Below are positions 30,910 to 41,354 of a stretch of DNA of 64,000 nt, one piece after another. The notes below the pieces were generated by a model. That model was given only the letters and a program-made list of their open reading frames with translations. It did not search any database and was not told the origin of the DNA. Within the stretch, counting starts at the first letter, position 1; each line of letters begins with the position of its first letter. This DNA comes from Alopecurus myosuroides. Its lineage: Eukaryota; Streptophyta; Magnoliopsida; Poales; Poaceae. A program made the translations under genes and the position numbers. Location: positions 113,282,019 through 113,346,018 of the forward strand of contig CM054061.1 of assembly GCA_028641055.1 (NCBI GenBank), in the 5' to 3' direction.

Positions 30910-31105
30910 CAAACATATAAGGGCAACAATAGAATGACTATGTGTCACTCTTAGATACGGGTACAAATGTCATGCCTGACGGTGCGACTTAGCTGTATTT
31001 GGGCGCCACTACCTCGTAGCACATTGATCAGTTGACACCCGTGTAGTGTGGGACTCTGAGAACTGGAACCTGAGTGTCTGTCAGTGAGTGCGTCGTTGTG
31101 TGGCC
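30910..31105. other. Spacer between the first Harbinger-like element and promoter copy B
   Basis: Begins CAAACATATA, which also follows the second Harbinger-like element. No ZIP coding remnant is visible, so the duplicated promoter is not followed by a second ZIP gene here. Confidence 0.5.
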
Positions 31106-31236
31106 TGCGTATGAGAGCCGATATACAACACGCATATATACACAGCTGCTAGCACCAGCTCTGCAGTTAAATAGCCTCTCCAAAAAAAATGTTTGGTCAG
31201 CGAGTATACAATAAGATAGAGGTGTCAACATAGTTA

Positions 31237-31246
31237 GTGTCGACAT
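31237..31246. promoter_or_regulatory. ZDRE in promoter copy B
   Basis: GTGTCGACAT is an exact match to RTGTCGACAY. The aligned place in copy A lacks about 16 bases including this site. Confidence 0.55.
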
Positions 31247-31296
31247 GATCAATAGCTAGCGATGAAATCTTCGTAAGATCCGGTGATTAACAACCG

Positions 31297-32196
31297 CTAT
31301 TGCCAATTCTAGTCAAACAGGAACAAAATCTCGAGTGGTTAGCTCCAAACCAAAGATGTACAATTGCCAAAAGAACTTACCTAGATACTATGGTGCATAT
31401 TCCAGTTCTCCTTTCACTCCCACTTAAAATCATCGTGATGCGTTTTGACATGTACTTTTGAACCTGTCACTTTGCCGTTTATTGTTTATCAGTGTACTTT
31501 CTCGGTTTAATTTCTCATCATTTCTGTCCCCAAAATGCCCAGCTGTCCACCGTGATGGACACCAGTTTTTTTCCACCAATGTGCTGCAGACAGATGCTAT
31601 TGCCAATTCTAGTCAAACAGGAACAAAATATCGAGTGGTTAGCTCCAAACCAAAGATGTACAGTTGCCAAAAAAAACTTATCTAGATACTATGGTGCATA
31701 TTCCGGTTCTCCTTGTACTCCCACTTAAAATCATCGCGATGAGTTTTGACATGTACTTTGGAACCTGTCACTTTGCCGTTTATTGTTTATCAGTGCACTT
31801 TCTCGGGTTGATTTCTCATCATTTCTGTCCCCAAGATGCCCAGCTGTCCACCGTGATGGACACCGGTTTTTTCCACCAATGTGCTGCAGACAGATGCTAT
31901 TGCCAATTCTAGTCAAACAGGAAAAAAATCTCGAGTGGTTAGCTCCAAACCAAAGATGTACAGTTGCCAAAAGAACTTACCTAGATGCTATGGTGCATAT
32001 TCCAGTTCTCCTTGTACTCCCACTTAAAACCATCCCGATGATTTTTGACATGTACTTTTGAACCTGTCACTTTGCCATTTATTGTTTATCAGTGCACTTT
32101 CTCGGGTTGATTTCTCATCATTTCTGTCCCCAAGATGCCCAGCTGTCCTCCGTGATGGACACCAGTTTTTTTTTCCACCAATGTGCTGCAGACAGA
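31297..32196. repeat. Three tandem copies of a 300-bp promoter unit
   Basis: The unit begins CTATTGCCAATTCTAGTCAA and ends CAGACAGATG. Starts lie at 31297, 31597 and 31897, exactly 300 bp apart; differences between units are few. The unit is the central part of the ZIP promoter, which is present once in copy A (about 28580-28945). Confidence 0.95.
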
Positions 32197-32380
32197 TGCA
32201 GTTTACTGGGGCACTCTTCAATGCTTATAAAAAAGAACTTAGTGCTAATGCTTTAACTTGAGCATCCAACAGTTTCCCCGCATACATCAGGTCAACTCTG
32301 TCCCCGGTGGCACATAGCCCATCCTGAGATCTAATCCCAGATTGATCAAGCAGAAAAGAAAACTATTGATGAGATGTGGG

Positions 32381-32390
32381 GTGTCGGCAC
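32381..32390. promoter_or_regulatory. Degenerate ZDRE in promoter copy B
   Basis: GTGTCGGCAC aligns with the exact ZDRE of copy A at 29064 but has G in place of A at the seventh position, which breaks the palindrome. Confidence 0.5.
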
Positions 32391-32530
32391 TGCAAATGAG
32401 TACCTATCACATGAGGTAGTTCGAAGATCAAAATATAAGTGCGTTTCTTTTTTCAGAAGTCGTCTCTCATTCGCATGCTCTGCACCGTCCAATGAGCAAA
32501 GAATGTCGTCATTTCTGGAATCAGGTATAA

Positions 32531-33894
32531 GAGCATCTCCAACCACAATCGCCAAAAAGGCCCTTAAACTATCCGCGAAATGGATCGTAGTGATGCTACT
32601 ACTAGTGCTAGCAACTACTCTCAACTCCTCATCGGAAGGGATGATGACGCCGTCATCGCCGGAGTCGAAACCGTCGGGGTCGAAGCTCCGGTTAGGTCAG
32701 TCATCGTTGGAGCCGGAATCCTCCCCACCAGTGCGCGAATCAATGATTTGGATGGCCGCTTCAAAGTGATCCCGCACGAGGCGGTTAGTTCTGAAGAACT
32801 AACCGCTAGGGAGGTTATCTGTCTTCTCCGCCCTGAGCCGCGCCTCTGTCGCGAGGTGCTCGCGAAGTTGCGCCCCGTCACGGGTACGATGTTGGATGGC
32901 CCTTCCAGCTCAACGACGCCGACTTGCTGCTTCGCGCCTGACGCACTGTGCCAGTATGCTAAGGTTCCGTCTAGATCTGGACGGAATGGAGAGTGCGGCT
33001 AGGGTTTGGCTCTGGCCCCTCTTCTTATAGCCAGAAAGGGGTTTCCTCGGGCGGAGAACCAGAGAGGGCCGATGAGAGAGCCTTGAATGCACGCGGCGGC
33101 CGGATCACGAGACAACGTGTGGACGCACCGAATCAGTCCACGACACCTGGTGTCGGATATATACTGAATAGGGGTATAGAAGATGGTAGACAAAAGAGCC
33201 GGACTACCAGGGTGGCCTACATGGTAATGGGCTTAGGTCCATTGGGCGGCCCAGTAGTCCGACGCGCAGAAGCCGGATTCTAGAAGGACCCGGATCACGG
33301 CCCACGTGATCTGGCTTGGAGGAGAAGACGGATTCCTTACTTTCCAAGTTACAAGTTAAACGTAGTCTTCTAGGTTTCTTGTTCTGTAAGCCCTAATCCG
33401 GCTATTATATAAAGCCGGACGGGAGATAGATAAGATAGGTTCAAGTTTCACAAGCTAAAGCTCTACGCAACTCGCCGAGAAGCTCATCCTCGTCGAGTAG
33501 CTAGATCTATTCCCTCACACTGTAACCCTGTTATACGGGCTTTAGTCCCAATTAGTGAGAAGTGCAGGAGTAGGTACGCCGTACTGTCGCGACGTACCGA
33601 ACCTGGGTAAAATCCCGTGTTCCGTGTTACTACGCTATCCCGTTACCCCACGTCTCTACCGTAGTCTCATGGCACCCCAGTCTATGAAAACTACTACGAT
33701 GTCTCGACACCTGGACGGTGGGTCCAGGACGCTCCAAACCTTCCCCACATCTGGGCTCGGTTTGGGGTGCTAGGACAGTCCGGACAGATGGGCTAGGTTT
33801 GGGCCAGTTGTTGGGTGGACATTCTTTGGTCTTTCACCCGGGCTGTTTGACCAGGCGTTTGGGGGCGGTTTAGGGTTTTCAATTGGAGATCCTC
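32531..33894. mobile_element. Second PIF/Harbinger-like element
   Basis: It starts GAGCATCTCCAACCAC and ends with TTGGAGATCCTC, with TAA on both sides (32528-32530 and 33895-33897). About 800 bp once the inserted solo LTR (33151-33709) is removed. A plus-strand frame from 32580 (MDRSDATTSASNYSQLLIGR) to 33002 is open for 140 codons but matches no family I know. There is no transposase. Confidence 0.7.
33151..33709 (+). repeat. Solo LTR of the Gypsy family seen at 466-10354
   Basis: 559 bp, reverse complement of the LTRs at 466 and 9782 with scattered differences. It starts TGTCGGATATATACTG and ends CTCGACA, with the 5-bp target repeat CCTGG on both sides (33146-33150 and 33710-33714). No internal region is left, so it arose by LTR-LTR recombination. 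Confidence 0.95.
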
Positions 33895-33897
33895 TAA

Positions 33898-34540
33898 CAA
33901 ACATATGATAGAGCATCTCCAACCACACTTGGCTAATTTAGACCCTCATTTGTCCATAGACACGTCCAAATAGTGGTTCAGATATGCTCACTTTGAACAC
34001 TATTTTTTAATGTGGACCATCATCTCCCTTAAAACTGTCTAGTCACCTGCATATAATTGATGGGATGGAGAAAAGGAAAAAATGGTCCAACTTGGATCTC
34101 GTCCTCCGGACATGGCCAGATATCCTCATATTCACCCCAAATATGAGGTGAAAGTAGGAAAATACTACGTCGAACCCAGGTGTATATGCTTATGAGTTAT
34201 GTCTAAGAAATCTATTTTTCAAAGGTTCAAAAAATCCAAGAAAAATTGGGGGCATACCTACACATGTATTATGTAATAGTACAAATTTTCGTAAAGAAAC
34301 GACTTTTTATTTAGCATGTATAAGAAAAACATATCGATGATACATTTATACCGCTATATAGCACTATATAGCACCGGGAAATTTATCTTTTTTTGCGTAG
34401 CCAACATAAATACAATTCGTTACAAAACTCATTGGTCACTTATTGGGATTGCATTACCAGTGTATCAGTTTTTTTTCCAGATTTTTTGACTTCTAAAAAT
34501 GATTTAAATTAACATTTAAAAGAAATTAGCGAGGAGCTGG
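33898..34540. other. Intergenic stretch, perhaps a third Harbinger-type end
   Basis: At 33911 the word GAGCATCTCCAACCAC recurs, the same 5' end as the element at 32531, but no matching right end was found. The rest to 34540 is AT-rich with no coding signal. Confidence 0.4.
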
Positions 34541-35815
34541 TGAAAGTGCACTATAATCAACTAGAGGGGGGTGAATAGATTGACTACCAATTTTTTTATT
34601 TTCTTTTTAGTTTGGACTAAACAAGTAATACAAGGTTCTCTAGATGAGCAACCTATGTGATACAAAGATACAATACGCAACGGAAGCAATATGTAAAGTA
34701 ACAAGATAAACCACAAGTGTAAACAACGTGACAAGGATATGTTTTCCTAGTTCTTTCTCAAGAGAAGTACGACTACATTGGAGAGGTGGGGAGCCGCCTA
34801 GACACTCCTCAATAGCACGGATATGCACACTTTATTCTTCTTGAGCTTCTCCGATTATGGAGATTCTCGTTTCCACTATGAGGTCGACTTGAAAGCGTTG
34901 ACCAAACCTTTACACAAGGTTGAGGACACTCCACAAGTTGGATGGAGGCTCTCAATCAATCTGAAACTTCTTGCAATAAGGTGGAAGCTCCAAGCACAAG
35001 TTCTACTAGGGTTTCTAGGCCCCAAGTAGGTTTCTAGATCTACTAGGATGTAGTGGATGGATTCGCAATTCCTTTGGTGGAATAACGGATCTAGGTCTCC
35101 TCTACCTCTCCACAAAGTATCGGAGTATTTGGGTGGTTGGAGAGGGAGATCTAAGTAGTTGAAGCTCGCATTAATGGCATGGAGAGAGAGTGTGTGAAAC
35201 TTAGCCAACTAGGAAGAAGGGTGGGTTCCTTTATACTCTATCCATTAATGTGGTTGTATAGCGCCCGCACAGCCGGTACTACCGGACTAATTCCGGGTAG
35301 TACCGGGTCCTCCTTTTATTCCAACGGTCGAAACACAGGGAGCTCCTCCTTCCACAGCCCCGGTAGTACCGGTAGGTAGGTCGGTAGTACCGACAAGGCA
35401 GTAGTACCGGCATACTACCGGGCCACTACCGCACCAGACCCAATACCCATATGTCCCGAAATAGGCCACACGCGGTAGTACCGCGGTCCCAGGTAGTACC
35501 GGAAGCCGCACCGGTAGTACTGCGAAGGCAGTACTACCGCGCCACTACCACATCAATTCCAGTACTCAACTATCCCGAAATATGCCAAATGCGGTAGTGG
35601 CGATAGTACTACCGCACTCCCGGTACTACCGGACAAAACTGCGGTACTACCGCAATTCAGAGCAAAACGATTTCTTCGTGAAACCGAGCGTTCTTTTTTT
35701 TGGAGGGGAAATCCCAGGTGAACCTGTAGACTATGAGAAGCACAAAAACCCGTTACATACCCTAACTGTGTTGTCGTCAAACTCCGAAACGGGTATAACA
35801 CAAAATGCCCTTTCA
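34541..35815 (-). repeat. Likely 3' LTR of the second Copia element
   Basis: Bounded by TGAAAG (34541) and CTTTCA (35815), which form a 6-bp inverted pair as LTR ends do. A purine tract lies next to it on the minus strand. The partner 5' LTR is missing, so the borders are inferred from these two features only. Confidence 0.55.
35270..35660. repeat. Cluster of GGTAGTACC(GG) words in the LTR
   Basis: GGTAGTACCGG and its complement CCGGTACTACC occur more than a dozen times in about 400 bp, often facing each other. A smaller cluster of the same words lies in the internal region at 37700-38300. Confidence 0.8.
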
Positions 35816-35831
35816 ATCTCCCCTTTTTTGG
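35816..35831 (-). other. Polypurine tract of the second Copia element
   Basis: On the minus strand CCAAAAAAGGGGAGAT ends at the LTR border. Confidence 0.55.
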
Positions 35832-36135
35832 TTTTTGATGACAACACAAGTTAGTACACAAGGGGGATTGCTAAACATAGATATAATAAACTTAGATAAA
35901 CAGATATAGGTCCATACAGCTGAACAAAGATATGTCTCACACATAAGAACATAGTTTGAACACAAAACACGATAAAGCAAATATCGAGTCCACAAGCCAA
36001 ACGAGAAAAACAACCAAGAAAACAGGCTTGTGGACCTCCCATGAAAACACCCGCAATCCTAAAGAGAACACTTCTCCCCCTTTGGCATCAAAGATACCAA
36101 AAAGAGAGAAGCACGATGCTAGCGTCCCTAAGAGA
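35832..36135. other. Spacer of the second Copia element
   Basis: Non-coding, A-rich on the plus strand. It lies between the accessory ORF remnant and the polypurine tract. Confidence 0.4.
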
Positions 36136-37570
36136 TCACTCCTGAGAGCCCCTGGAAGGTGTACGCTCCGGATCATTATCAACACCCTCAGGAGTCGTGG
36201 TCTCAGCACCATCATGAGCATCATCATCGTCACTCCAAGAAACACCATGAGCACAAAAGTCAAGCAGCCTTCTCCGGAGGATTAGTAGACATAGGAGAGT
36301 GGGGGAGGTGCAGTGCAACCATGATCTCTTTCTGACTTCTCTCTGAGTGATGGGCGGCAAGGTGAGTATTATAGAGGCAGCCATTACGGAAGAAAATTGA
36401 GGCCTTGACCTAGGAGAAAACTTGGCAAACCAATCGTGCTTATCATCAGGAACCCTCGAGGAGGAGGGAGTTGCAGTGTTAGCAGCAGTCTTGCCCTTCA
36501 TCTTCGACCTCTCCGAAGGAAGAAGATGTTCCTTGACTTGGATACTCTTGGGATTGTGAGGGGTCAATGTGAGGCCATCCATAAGATTGGTACCATTCTT
36601 GGCCTCGGCATACTTGGCAATAAGAATCTTCATCACGTAAGGACCATAAGCTGGAGCCCTCCAATCAAGCACAGTGAACCACATCTCCTAGTATATGAAA
36701 TCCATGACATCGAGGGGATGGCCTTTGCCTTGTTGCTTGAAAGACATAGAAAGGAGATCGAATACATAGCCATGGACTTGATCCCAATTGCCCACCCGGG
36801 GAGGAATAGTTTCGCGGTAGATGCGGTGCATAATCTCAAAGGTGGTCACAAGATCCTCAGTTTGCGCACAGATACCACCCACCATGGTGACATCGCGAAG
36901 TACCTTCCTCCCACTGTACGTGCTCTTGTCATGGCAACGCCATCCATCATCTTCACCGTTGATGGTGTACCCAAGAACCGCGACGAACTCAGCCCAAGTA
37001 GCAGTGAGCTTGGTGCCCTCGGTCATCCAAGTGAAGGACCTAGCATCATCATCATGAAAGTAGACCGTGGACTAGAACTGGTTGATGTAGTAGTCATCAT
37101 AGTCTTGATGCACCTTCATGAGAGGAATGAGGTTGAACTCTTCACACATGGCAAGGGCCTCGGCAAAGTAGGCGGCATGCTTCTCGAGGCGCAAATGAGG
37201 AATGTTTATGAAGCACTGCTTGGTGACCGGGTACCCTTAGCTTCATAGAGTTGCTGATAAATGAGCTCTTGGTCATTAGTGTAGAAGTGTGTATTGGACA
37301 CATGGAGGTTGTGCTGAATATCATAGACAATTTGCTCCCTCAGCTTCTTGTAATCTGCCCACTTCCACTTGTCAAAGGTTTTGAGAGAAGCAGGCGGATG
37401 CACGGTCTTCTTGAGTTGAGTCTTGCCAGCTTGCTGGATCTTGTGCTTGTCAAGGGCAGCCTAGCGAGAGGAACGTACGGTGGAGAGAATCTCATCTTCA
37501 CCCACATCTGAGGCAGAGCTGGAACTGTCTGACTCAACCACACGAGGGCGCTTCCGACGATCACGAGACT
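36136..37570 (-). pseudogene. Accessory ORF remnant between pol and the 3' LTR
   Basis: On the minus strand the frame begins with a Ser/Asp-rich acidic stretch (RPRVVESDSSSSASDVGEDE). The parts SLKTFDKWKWADYKKLREQI, FAEALAMCEEFNLIPLMKVH, WMTEGTKLTATWAEFVAVLGY, WDQVHGYVFDLLSMSFKQQ and WRAPAYGPYVMKILIAKYAE follow, ending in a low-complexity tail. They are split by TAG codons (near 37462, 37072 and 36687) and a frame change near 37220. I recognise the style of grass retrotransposon proteins with a conserved TATWAEF motif but no named domain. Same strand as pol, at the place where Sirevirus-type elements may carry an envelope-like ORF. Confidence 0.55.
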
Positions 37571-38852
37571 ACACCTTCGAAGGCTCGGAACCTATGAAGT
37601 AACAACAGTACGGAGGGACAATATATAAGTTCACAATTCAAAAGAAGGAGGAAACACACACGAACACGTAAAAGTTCAACCAAGATCTCATAATCTCCAA
37701 AAAGGCGGTAGTACCACACCGTAGTTCGGTAGTATCGGATAGCCAGTAGTACCGGCCCAAAAGGGGCGGTAGTACCGGATTTTTGAGCAGTGAAGCCCTA
37801 ACTATGGGGATTCACACCATGTTCTTAGAAAATCGAAATCTATGAGAACTAAAACGTGCTACGTGGTCCACTAGCCTAGATGGAAGGGGGAAAATAACAT
37901 GGCATCACTAGGGAACTAGATCGGCAGACCCCTAAATCTCCAACCGTTCAAGCATGAAGAAAAGGAAGAGAGGGGATGGGGATACCAGGTGCCATGGAGG
38001 AAGAAGCCCCGAGAGGGAGTGGAGCGCGGATAGAGAGAGGGGCAGAGTTAGAGACGAACGAGGGAGGGGCAGCGCGGAGGGCTGTCCTGGCGAGTGGTGA
38101 CAGTGGAGAAGGAGCAGGGCATACGGGGAGAAGAAGGAAAGAACAGTTCCTTCGCCCGCGCCTCTGCGTATAGGTCGAGGCAGCACTTACGCCCTCCCGG
38201 TAGTACCGCGGTGGAAAGGCTGGTACTACCGGGCCTGCGGAGAAATCAAAAGAATCCCGCAGGTCCGGTGCTACCGCACTTTCTATCGGTACTACCGGGT
38301 GCCAAGGAAAAAACAGCCAAAACTAGTGGACGAGAAGATGAACTTGTGCAAGTTTTTAGAACGGGGTTCGAGAGGATTGAGAGGAAGGCTTATGTTAGAG
38401 AGAGACCCACTGGTGATGAGAGGGAACAAATATCTGAGTTTGCAAGATCGAAAGAGAGAGGCCGAAAATGGGTGGGTTCCCAAGGAAGAACAAATGCAAG
38501 ACCCTACTAGTTCAAGATATACAAATTAAGATTGAAGAGGAGCCAACTCCTCACATGAGGAGGTCGGTGGTCGTAGCCACCATGTTTGAGTGTGTGCCTT
38601 GGCGCCACGAAGATATATCTTGGGCCCAAAAGCACTACTCAACATTGAAGCACAATAAGTCACAAAATGACTAGATATGCAATGAAAATTTAATGTACGC
38701 ATAATAAGAGGAGTGTTGACTCATGAATTGAGTTACACTCCCCCTATGTCCATTCCCACATCCAAAACAAATGACACGTGTAATGGAGGTATCTATGCAA
38801 GGTATTAAGTGAAGTTAGACAAATCTATGACATTTAGTTCATTCCTCAAAGC
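37571..38852. other. Non-coding internal region of the second Copia element
   Basis: Holds a second cluster of GGTAGTACC words at 37700-37770 and 38195-38300 and a purine-rich block at 37950-38130. Frames here are short. It looks like the untranslated stretch after pol. Confidence 0.5.
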
Positions 38853-39755
38853 TCAAAATCTTGGTTCATCAAGGGCCTTCGTGAAGATATCCGCAAGTTG
38901 ATCCTTGGTTGACACATATGAGAGATCAATATCACCCTTCTCAACATGATCCCGAATAAAATGATGACGAATATCAATGTGCTTCGTCTTGGAGTGAAGG
39001 ACGGGGTTGTAGGCGATCTTTATAGCACTCTCGTTGTCATAAAGAATAGGCACTTTGTAAAAAATGACACCATAATCCTTCAAAGTTTGCCTCATCCAAA
39101 GCAATTGAGCACAACAACTTGCCACGGAGATGTACTCGGCCTCGGTGGTGGAGAGAGCAATGAAATTTTGATTCTTGGAAGACCAACACACCAAAAGAGA
39201 CCAATGAATTGGCAACCCCCGGATGTGGACTTCCTATCCGTCTTCTCTCCAGCATAATCGTCATATACCCAATGAGCTAAAAATTTGAACCCTTGGGATA
39301 CCAAAGGCCAAAATTTGGGTTATGAACTAAATATCGAAAGACTCGTTTAACCGCTTCCAAATTACTTTACCTCGGAGAGGCTTGAAACCCCACACATTTA
39401 CCAACACTATACATGATATCCGGTCTAGATGCACAAAGGTAAAGCACAGAGCCAATCATGGAGCGGTATACCTTTTGATCTACCTCTTTACCATTCGGGT
39501 CGGGTTTCAAGTCAAGGGTTGTGGACATGGGAGTCTTTATAGGCTTGGCATCATGCATATTGTACCTCTTGAGCATGTCTTGGGTGTATTTGGCTTGTTT
39601 GATGAAGGTTCCTTCATGATATTGATTCACTTAAAGCCAAGGAAATACTCCAATTCCCCCATCATGGACATCTCAAACCTATCGGTCATTAGCCTGCAAA
39701 ACTCTTCATTGAACAAAGTGTTAGTAGACCCAAAAATGATGTCATACACATAGAG
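38853..39755 (-). pseudogene. Copia RNase H and end of reverse transcriptase (left part)
   Basis: RNase H motifs are clear: KNQNFIALSTTEAEYISVAS, NESAIKIAYNPVLHSKTKHI, DIRHHFIRDHVEKGDIDLSY and TKDQLADIFTKAL, the usual Copia C-terminus. Towards 39630-39367 the RT tail reads MLKRYNMHDAKPIKTPMSTT and SMIGSVLYLCASRPDIMYSV. The frame changes at least three times between 39050 and 39650. At the right end, next to the insertion, the catalytic box reads YVYD instead of YVDD. The remaining RT lies at 55990-56593 beyond the nested element. Confidence 0.85.
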
Positions 39756-39760
39756 TTGGC

Positions 39761-41354
39761 TGATGAAGTGTAGACACACGCTCGTTGGGAGACCCCAAGC
39801 GCAAGGTGTGAAGAGTGCAACAGCAAGTTTTCCCTCAGAAAAGAAACCAAGGTTGAATCAACCAGTAGGAGGAAGAAGCACTTCTGAAGGTTGATGCAGC
39901 TGAGATGGCAGGGCGCACTACCGGTTCAGCAGCAACGTGGAACCTACACAACACAATCAAATCACTTTGCCCCAACGAAGCAGTGAGGTTGTCAATCTCA
40001 CCGGTTTTGCTGAACACAAAGAGGTTAAACGTATGGTGTGGAAAACAGTAGGAACAGTATAAGAGCAGTATGAAAGTAGTAGGTGTTTTATCAGTATGAG
40101 GAAAATGGACCGGGGTCCATAGTTCACTAGTGGTGTCTCTCCGTGAAAGATAAATAACATGTGTGGTGAACAAATTACAGTTGGGCAATTGACATAAATG
40201 AAGGATGCACCGTAGTGCATATGCAAGACATAAATATTACTATGTGATTCATGCGGGCATTACAACAAAATACATACACCGTCATCCAACTGCATCTATG
40301 TCTAATAATCCACCTTCCGAATATCATCGGAACAAAGGTTGGGTATTAAGTTGTAAGCAACAGATTATCGCCGTAAGCAAAGTGTGTAATGTAAACAATG
40401 TAAACTAGGCAAACACCGTTGTTTTATCCCTAATGGCAACATCACATCCTCCATCCGTCATGTTTCTGTCACTCGAGCACAGATGAAAAGGAGGCATGAA
40501 CCCACTATCGAGCATAAATACTCCCTCTTGGAGTTACTAGCATCTACTTGGCCGGAGCATCTACTAATAACGGAGAGCATGCAAGATCATAAATAACATA
40601 AGCATGAAGATAACATGATAGATTGATAATCAGAAGACATAGCATTCAACATTCATCAGATCCCAGCAAACACAACATGTAGCATTACATAAAGATGATC
40701 TTGATCATGATAGGAAGCTCACAAGATCTAAACATGAGGTACAAAGTGGAGAGAATGACCATCTAGCTACTGCTATGGACCCGTAGTCCAGGGATGAACT
40801 ACTCACACATCACTTCGGAGGAGGGAATGGTGGTGTAGACCCCTCCGGTGATGATTTCCCCCTCCGGCAGGGTGCCGGGGAGAGCTCCAGAACCCTCCTG
40901 ATCTCGGGATGACGGTGACAGTGGCCTCGGGTGTTTCTCGGGAAAAAGTGGTATATATTTAGGGTTTACGTCTCAGGGGGATTAAATAGGTGAAAGGGCA
41001 AAGGCGGTGGAGGCCTGGGGGCCCCACACCACCCCCTGGCGCGGCCAAGGGGAGGCGCGCCGCCCTATGGTGTGGGCCCCCTGAGGCTCCCCTACGGGTC
41101 TCTTCAGGACTCCGTGGAACCTTCGGGAATTCTAAGACTTCCGGGCTTCGAATTTTGCAATTCCGAGAATATTTCCACAACAACTTTTCTGAAACCAAAA
41201 ACAGCGGAAAACAGGGAACTGGCTCTGTGGCATCTTGTAGTAGGTTAGTCCGGAAAATCGATAACAATGACATAAAGTGTATATCAAGCATGTGGAAAAC
41301 AATAAGAAAATAACACGAAACATTAGAAATTAAGGATACGTTTATGACATATCA
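39761..41354 (-). repeat. 3' LTR of the nested Gypsy element
   Basis: About 1,594 bp, matching 54394-55984 throughout, with scattered differences and small indels that point to an older insertion. Confidence 0.9.

Larger units (their letters stand above)
31106..32530 (-). promoter_or_regulatory. Duplicated ZIP promoter (copy B) without a gene
   Basis: This region matches copy A from the TATA area (31106-31150, ending near TATGAGAG) to the last bases before the transposon (AATGTCGTCATTT and CAGGTATAA). Shared words include GGTGATTAACAACC, TAGCTCCAAACCAA, TGGTGCATATTCCAGTTCTCC and TCACATGAGGTA. It differs from copy A by carrying the central part three times (31297-32196). It has an exact ZDRE at 31237 that copy A lacks, and a one-mismatch ZDRE at 32381 where copy A has an exact one. 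No open ZIP frame lies next to it. Confidence 0.8.
34541..39760 (-). mobile_element. 3' part of a truncated Copia element (second Copia element)
   Basis: Minus-strand Copia retrotransposon: 3' LTR (34541-35815), a downstream accessory ORF remnant (36136-37570), and RNase H plus the end of RT (38853-39755). It continues at 55985-56593 beyond a nested Gypsy insertion. An extra ORF between pol and the 3' LTR is a feature of the Sirevirus-type Copia lineage. The 5' part (5' LTR, gag, protease, integrase) is missing to the right of 56593. Confidence 0.75.

Noticed and set aside
31297..32261. Repeated short frames (MDTSFFPPMCCRQ and similar)
   Set aside because: They are the 300-bp promoter repeat read in frame; each unit gives the same peptide without gene context.
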